This document shows, one piece after another, positions 21,491 to 23,511 of a stretch of 23,511 nucleotides of DNA (positions within the stretch are counted from its first letter, which is position 1; each line of letters begins with the position of its first letter). The position numbers and the translations under genes were made by a program. The DNA comes from Microcaldota archaeon (GTDB lineage: Archaea; Micrarchaeota; Micrarchaeia; Burarchaeales; Fermentimicrarchaeaceae): positions 1-23,511 of the forward strand of contig JAPLWT010000017.1 of assembly GCA_026396455.1 (NCBI GenBank). The letters run 5' to 3'. The notes beneath the pieces were generated by a model. The model saw only the letters and a program-made list of their open reading frames with translations. It made no database searches and was not told the origin of the DNA.

Positions 21491-22933
21491 ATGTCCTTGA
21501 AATTGTATAACAGCCTAAGCGGAAAGCTTGAGGAGTTTGTCCCATTCAAGAAGGGCAGAGTAGGGATCTACGTCTGCGGTCCTACTGTTTACGATTGGAC
21601 TCACGTAGGGCATGCCAGAACATATGTGGATTTTGACATAATCATACGCTGGCTGAAGCACAGGGGTTTCTCGGTAACATATATCCAGAACATAACCGAT
21701 GTCGGCCATATGAGGGAGGATACTGGGGAGGATAAGATTGGGAAGAAGTCTGCCGAGGAGAAAGTCCATCCCATGATGCTTGTTGAGAAATACATGCGAG
21801 AGTATTTCCAAGATATGGATAGGCTCGATGTGATGCGGCCGGATATTTCGCCAAGAGCCACCGGGCACATATGCGAGATAATGGAGGCAGTCAAGAAGCT
21901 CATCGAGAAGGGTTATGCATACGAGGTAAACGGCAATGTCTTCTTTGATGTTTCGAAGTTCAAGAGCTATGGGAAGCTCTCAAAAATAAACCTCGAGGAG
22001 ATGGCTGCGGGAAGCAGGTTTGAGGTGCATCCTGACAAGAGAAACCCGGAGGATTTTGCTCTCTGGAAAAAGGCAAGAGAGGGAGATCCATTCAGATGGC
22101 AGAGCCCGTGGGGCGAAGGCTTCCCAGGCTGGCATATCGAGTGTTCCGTGATGTCCACCAAATACCTTGGAGACCAGGTTGACATTCATGGTGGAGCAAG
22201 AGACCTGAAGTTCCCCCACCACGAGAACGAGATAGCGCAGGCTGAAGCAATAACCGGCAAGAAGCCTTTCGTGAAATACTGGCTGCACACAGAGTTCCTC
22301 ACAATAAAGGGAGAGAAGATGGCGAAATCCCTCGGCAACTATGTCACGGTCAAACAGGCGCTTGAGAAGTACGATGCTGAGACTTTGCGCTTCTTCTTTG
22401 CATCCACCCATTACAGAAGCCAGATAGACTACAGCGATAAGAACCTTGAGCAGGCCAAGAGAGGCTTGGAGAGCCTGAAAAACTCCGTTGCACTGCTAAG
22501 GAAGCTCAAGCCTACCAAGGAGAAGTCGAAGCATGAAGGAGAGCTTGAGAGAGACTTGAAAAAAGCAAAGGAGGAGTTCGAGAAGGCGATGGATGACGAT
22601 TTCAATACGCCGGGTGCACTGGCAGCGTTGTTTGAGTTTTCAAAGAAGCTCAACGTGTTTGCTTCGCAGAACGATTCAATAAACGCTGAGTTGAAAGAGA
22701 AAATCCTAAAAACATTTGAAGAGCTGGGAGGAGTCCTCGGCCTGAAACTCAGTGAGGAGAAGAAAGCCGGCGGGGAGGCGCTTGAAAAGGTGATAGAGCT
22801 TCTCATAAAGGCAAGGGAAGAGCTAAGGAAGAAAGGGGATTGGAAGGCTTCGGACGAGATAAGAGCACGCTTGAAGGAGTCCGGCGTAGTCCTAAATGAC
22901 GAGAAGGGTGGGACGAGCTGGAAGTTTGAGTGA
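21491..22933 (+). CDS. cysS: Cysteinyl-tRNA synthetase
   Basis: A 480-residue class I synthetase that charges tRNA-Cys. The zinc cysteine is in YVCGPTVYDWTH (C29) and HVGH (38-41) is the HIGH motif. GWHIECSVMS and FPHHENEIAQAEA supply the other zinc ligands, and KMAKS (about 276-280) is the KMSKS motif. A C-terminal helical anticodon-binding part follows. GGGTGAG lies 3 bases before ATG 21491; an in-frame TTG at 21488 is inside that spacing and rejected. It directly follows tRNA-Cys and may be read through from its promoter. Confidence 0.96.
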   Translation: MSLKLYNSLSGKLEEFVPFKKGRVGIYVCGPTVYDWTHVGHARTYVDFDIIIRWLKHRGFSVTYIQNITDVGHMREDTGEDKIGKKSAEEKVHPMMLVEKYMREYFQDMDRLDVMRPDISPRATGHICEIMEAVKKLIEKGYAYEVNGNVFFDVSKFKSYGKLSKINLEEMAAGSRFEVHPDKRNPEDFALWKKAREGDPFRWQSPWGEGFPGWHIECSVMSTKYLGDQVDIHGGARDLKFPHHENEIAQAEAITGKKPFVKYWLHTEFLTIKGEKMAKSLGNYVTVKQALEKYDAETLRFFFASTHYRSQIDYSDKNLEQAKRGLESLKNSVALLRKLKPTKEKSKHEGELERDLKKAKEEFEKAMDDDFNTPGALAALFEFSKKLNVFASQNDSINAELKEKILKTFEELGGVLGLKLSEEKKAGGEALEKVIELLIKAREELRKKGDWKASDEIRARLKESGVVLNDEKGGTSWKFE

Positions 22934-22938
22934 GCTTC

Positions 22939-23511
22939 ATGAGAGTTCCCATTCTCCTACTTGCCGTACTTCTGCTGGGCTGCGTGCAGGAGAATGTTCC
23001 GCAGCAGAATGTTTCTGGAGGCGAAAACATGGGAAAGGTGCTCCTTGTGATTCCACCGTCGGAATTCAGGGATGAGGAGTTGTTCAGCACTATGCAGGTC
23101 ATCCACAGTGCAGGTTTCCAAACTGTAATAGCAAGTACGAGGATGCGGCAGGCAACTGGGATGCTCGGCGGTAAAGTAACCCCCGACATCCTGGTTTCAG
23201 AAGTGAATGTGAAAGATTATGGGGCAGTTGTTTTCATAGGGGGGCAGGGAGTGGAGACGAATAACCTGCCAGAAAATCCAGATGTTGTAAAGCTGGCGAA
23301 GGATGCAAACAATTCGGGGAAAATCATAGGTGCAATATGTATAGCACCTAGAATACTCGCAAGGGCCGGAGTGGTGAAGGGAAAGAGAGTAACAGCCTTT
23401 GGTGATAACGCCACTATATCCGATCTAAAGCGTGCAGGAGCAGTGTATACCGGAAATCCGCTTGAGAAGGACGGTATGCTGATAACAGCCGATGGACCGT
23501 CATCGGCTGTA
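22939..23511 (+). CDS. DJ-1/PfpI-family lipoprotein, N-terminal 191 residues
   Basis: Partial: the frame is open to the window edge. The N-terminus is a short lipoprotein signal (VPILLLAVLLLGC, lipobox LLGC, Cys15), so the product is probably anchored outside the cell membrane, unusual for this mostly cytoplasmic family. From residue 32 the DJ-1/PfpI fold follows: GKVLLVIPPSEFRDEEL (conserved Glu), FIGGQGVE, and the nucleophile elbow IIGAICIAPRILARAG with Cys134. Members act as glyoxalases, proteases or chaperones; which applies cannot be told. It begins 5 bases after the cysS stop. Confidence 0.88.
   Translation, partial: MRVPILLLAVLLLGCVQENVPQQNVSGGENMGKVLLVIPPSEFRDEELFSTMQVIHSAGFQTVIASTRMRQATGMLGGKVTPDILVSEVNVKDYGAVVFIGGQGVETNNLPENPDVVKLAKDANNSGKIIGAICIAPRILARAGVVKGKRVTAFGDNATISDLKRAGAVYTGNPLEKDGMLITADGPSSAV

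Noticed and set aside
1..23511. CRISPR array, rRNA genes, transposase
   Set aside because: No regularly spaced repeats, no rRNA-like sequence and no transposase motifs were seen on either strand.

Overview
The window is archaeal. It has TATA boxes about 26-35 bases upstream of starts, strong GGGGTGAT-type ribosome-binding sites, and archaeal-type genes: DTD2 D-aminoacyl-tRNA deacylase, an Lhr helicase with a C-terminal zinc ribbon, Thi4, a single-domain KaiC-like ATPase, and a ThiI reduced to its PP-loop domain. Genes are packed tightly. A DPANN or related small-genome euryarchaeal lineage is a plausible guess, but nothing here fixes the taxon.

Layout. 1-371: start of a corrinoid adenosyltransferase (minus strand, runs off the window). 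467-1852: 2[4Fe-4S] ferredoxin, then a membrane protein made of repeated two-helix units. 1936-2121: AbrB-like small protein, followed by a 383-base gene-poor gap. 2505-4026: cyclodeaminase and glutamate formimidoyltransferase (minus strand). 4059-5004: AT-rich radical SAM/SPASM gene broken by a one-base frameshift. 5133-6205: small beta-rich protein and KaiC-like ATPase, divergent from a winged-helix protein (6291), a glycosylation-rich CARDB lipoprotein (6806), an Lhr helicase (8415) and DTD2 (11225). 12010-15175: minus-strand operon iscS, DUF5655 protein, iscU. 15273-16302: divergent ferredoxin and thi4. 16299-18750: extracytoplasmic thioredoxin-repeat protein and a DUF2085 membrane protein. 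18975-19972: thiI-like gene and a Cys-rich HTH regulator. 20089-23511: ahcY, tRNA-Cys(GCA), cysS and a DJ-1/PfpI lipoprotein (runs off the window).

The main discovery candidate is iscU. It is interrupted by a 381-residue intein with LAGLIDADG endonuclease motifs, inserted directly before the first Fe-S ligand cysteine, so that this cysteine is also the splicing +1 nucleophile. The gene appears to start at ATT, six codons before the first ATG. A second gene (DUF2085) appears to start at CTG.

Region 12-23 kb is strongly themed on cysteine and sulfur: iscS, iscU, ferredoxin, thi4, thiI, ahcY, tRNA-Cys and cysS. A shared palindrome (TATAACT-Y-AGTTATA) lies in the iscS/ferredoxin divergent promoter and upstream of thiI. 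The Cys-rich HTH protein encoded next to thiI is a natural candidate to bind it. Together these suggest a local Fe-S/sulfur-transfer regulon whose scaffold protein also needs protein splicing. The regulatory link and any control of splicing are inference.
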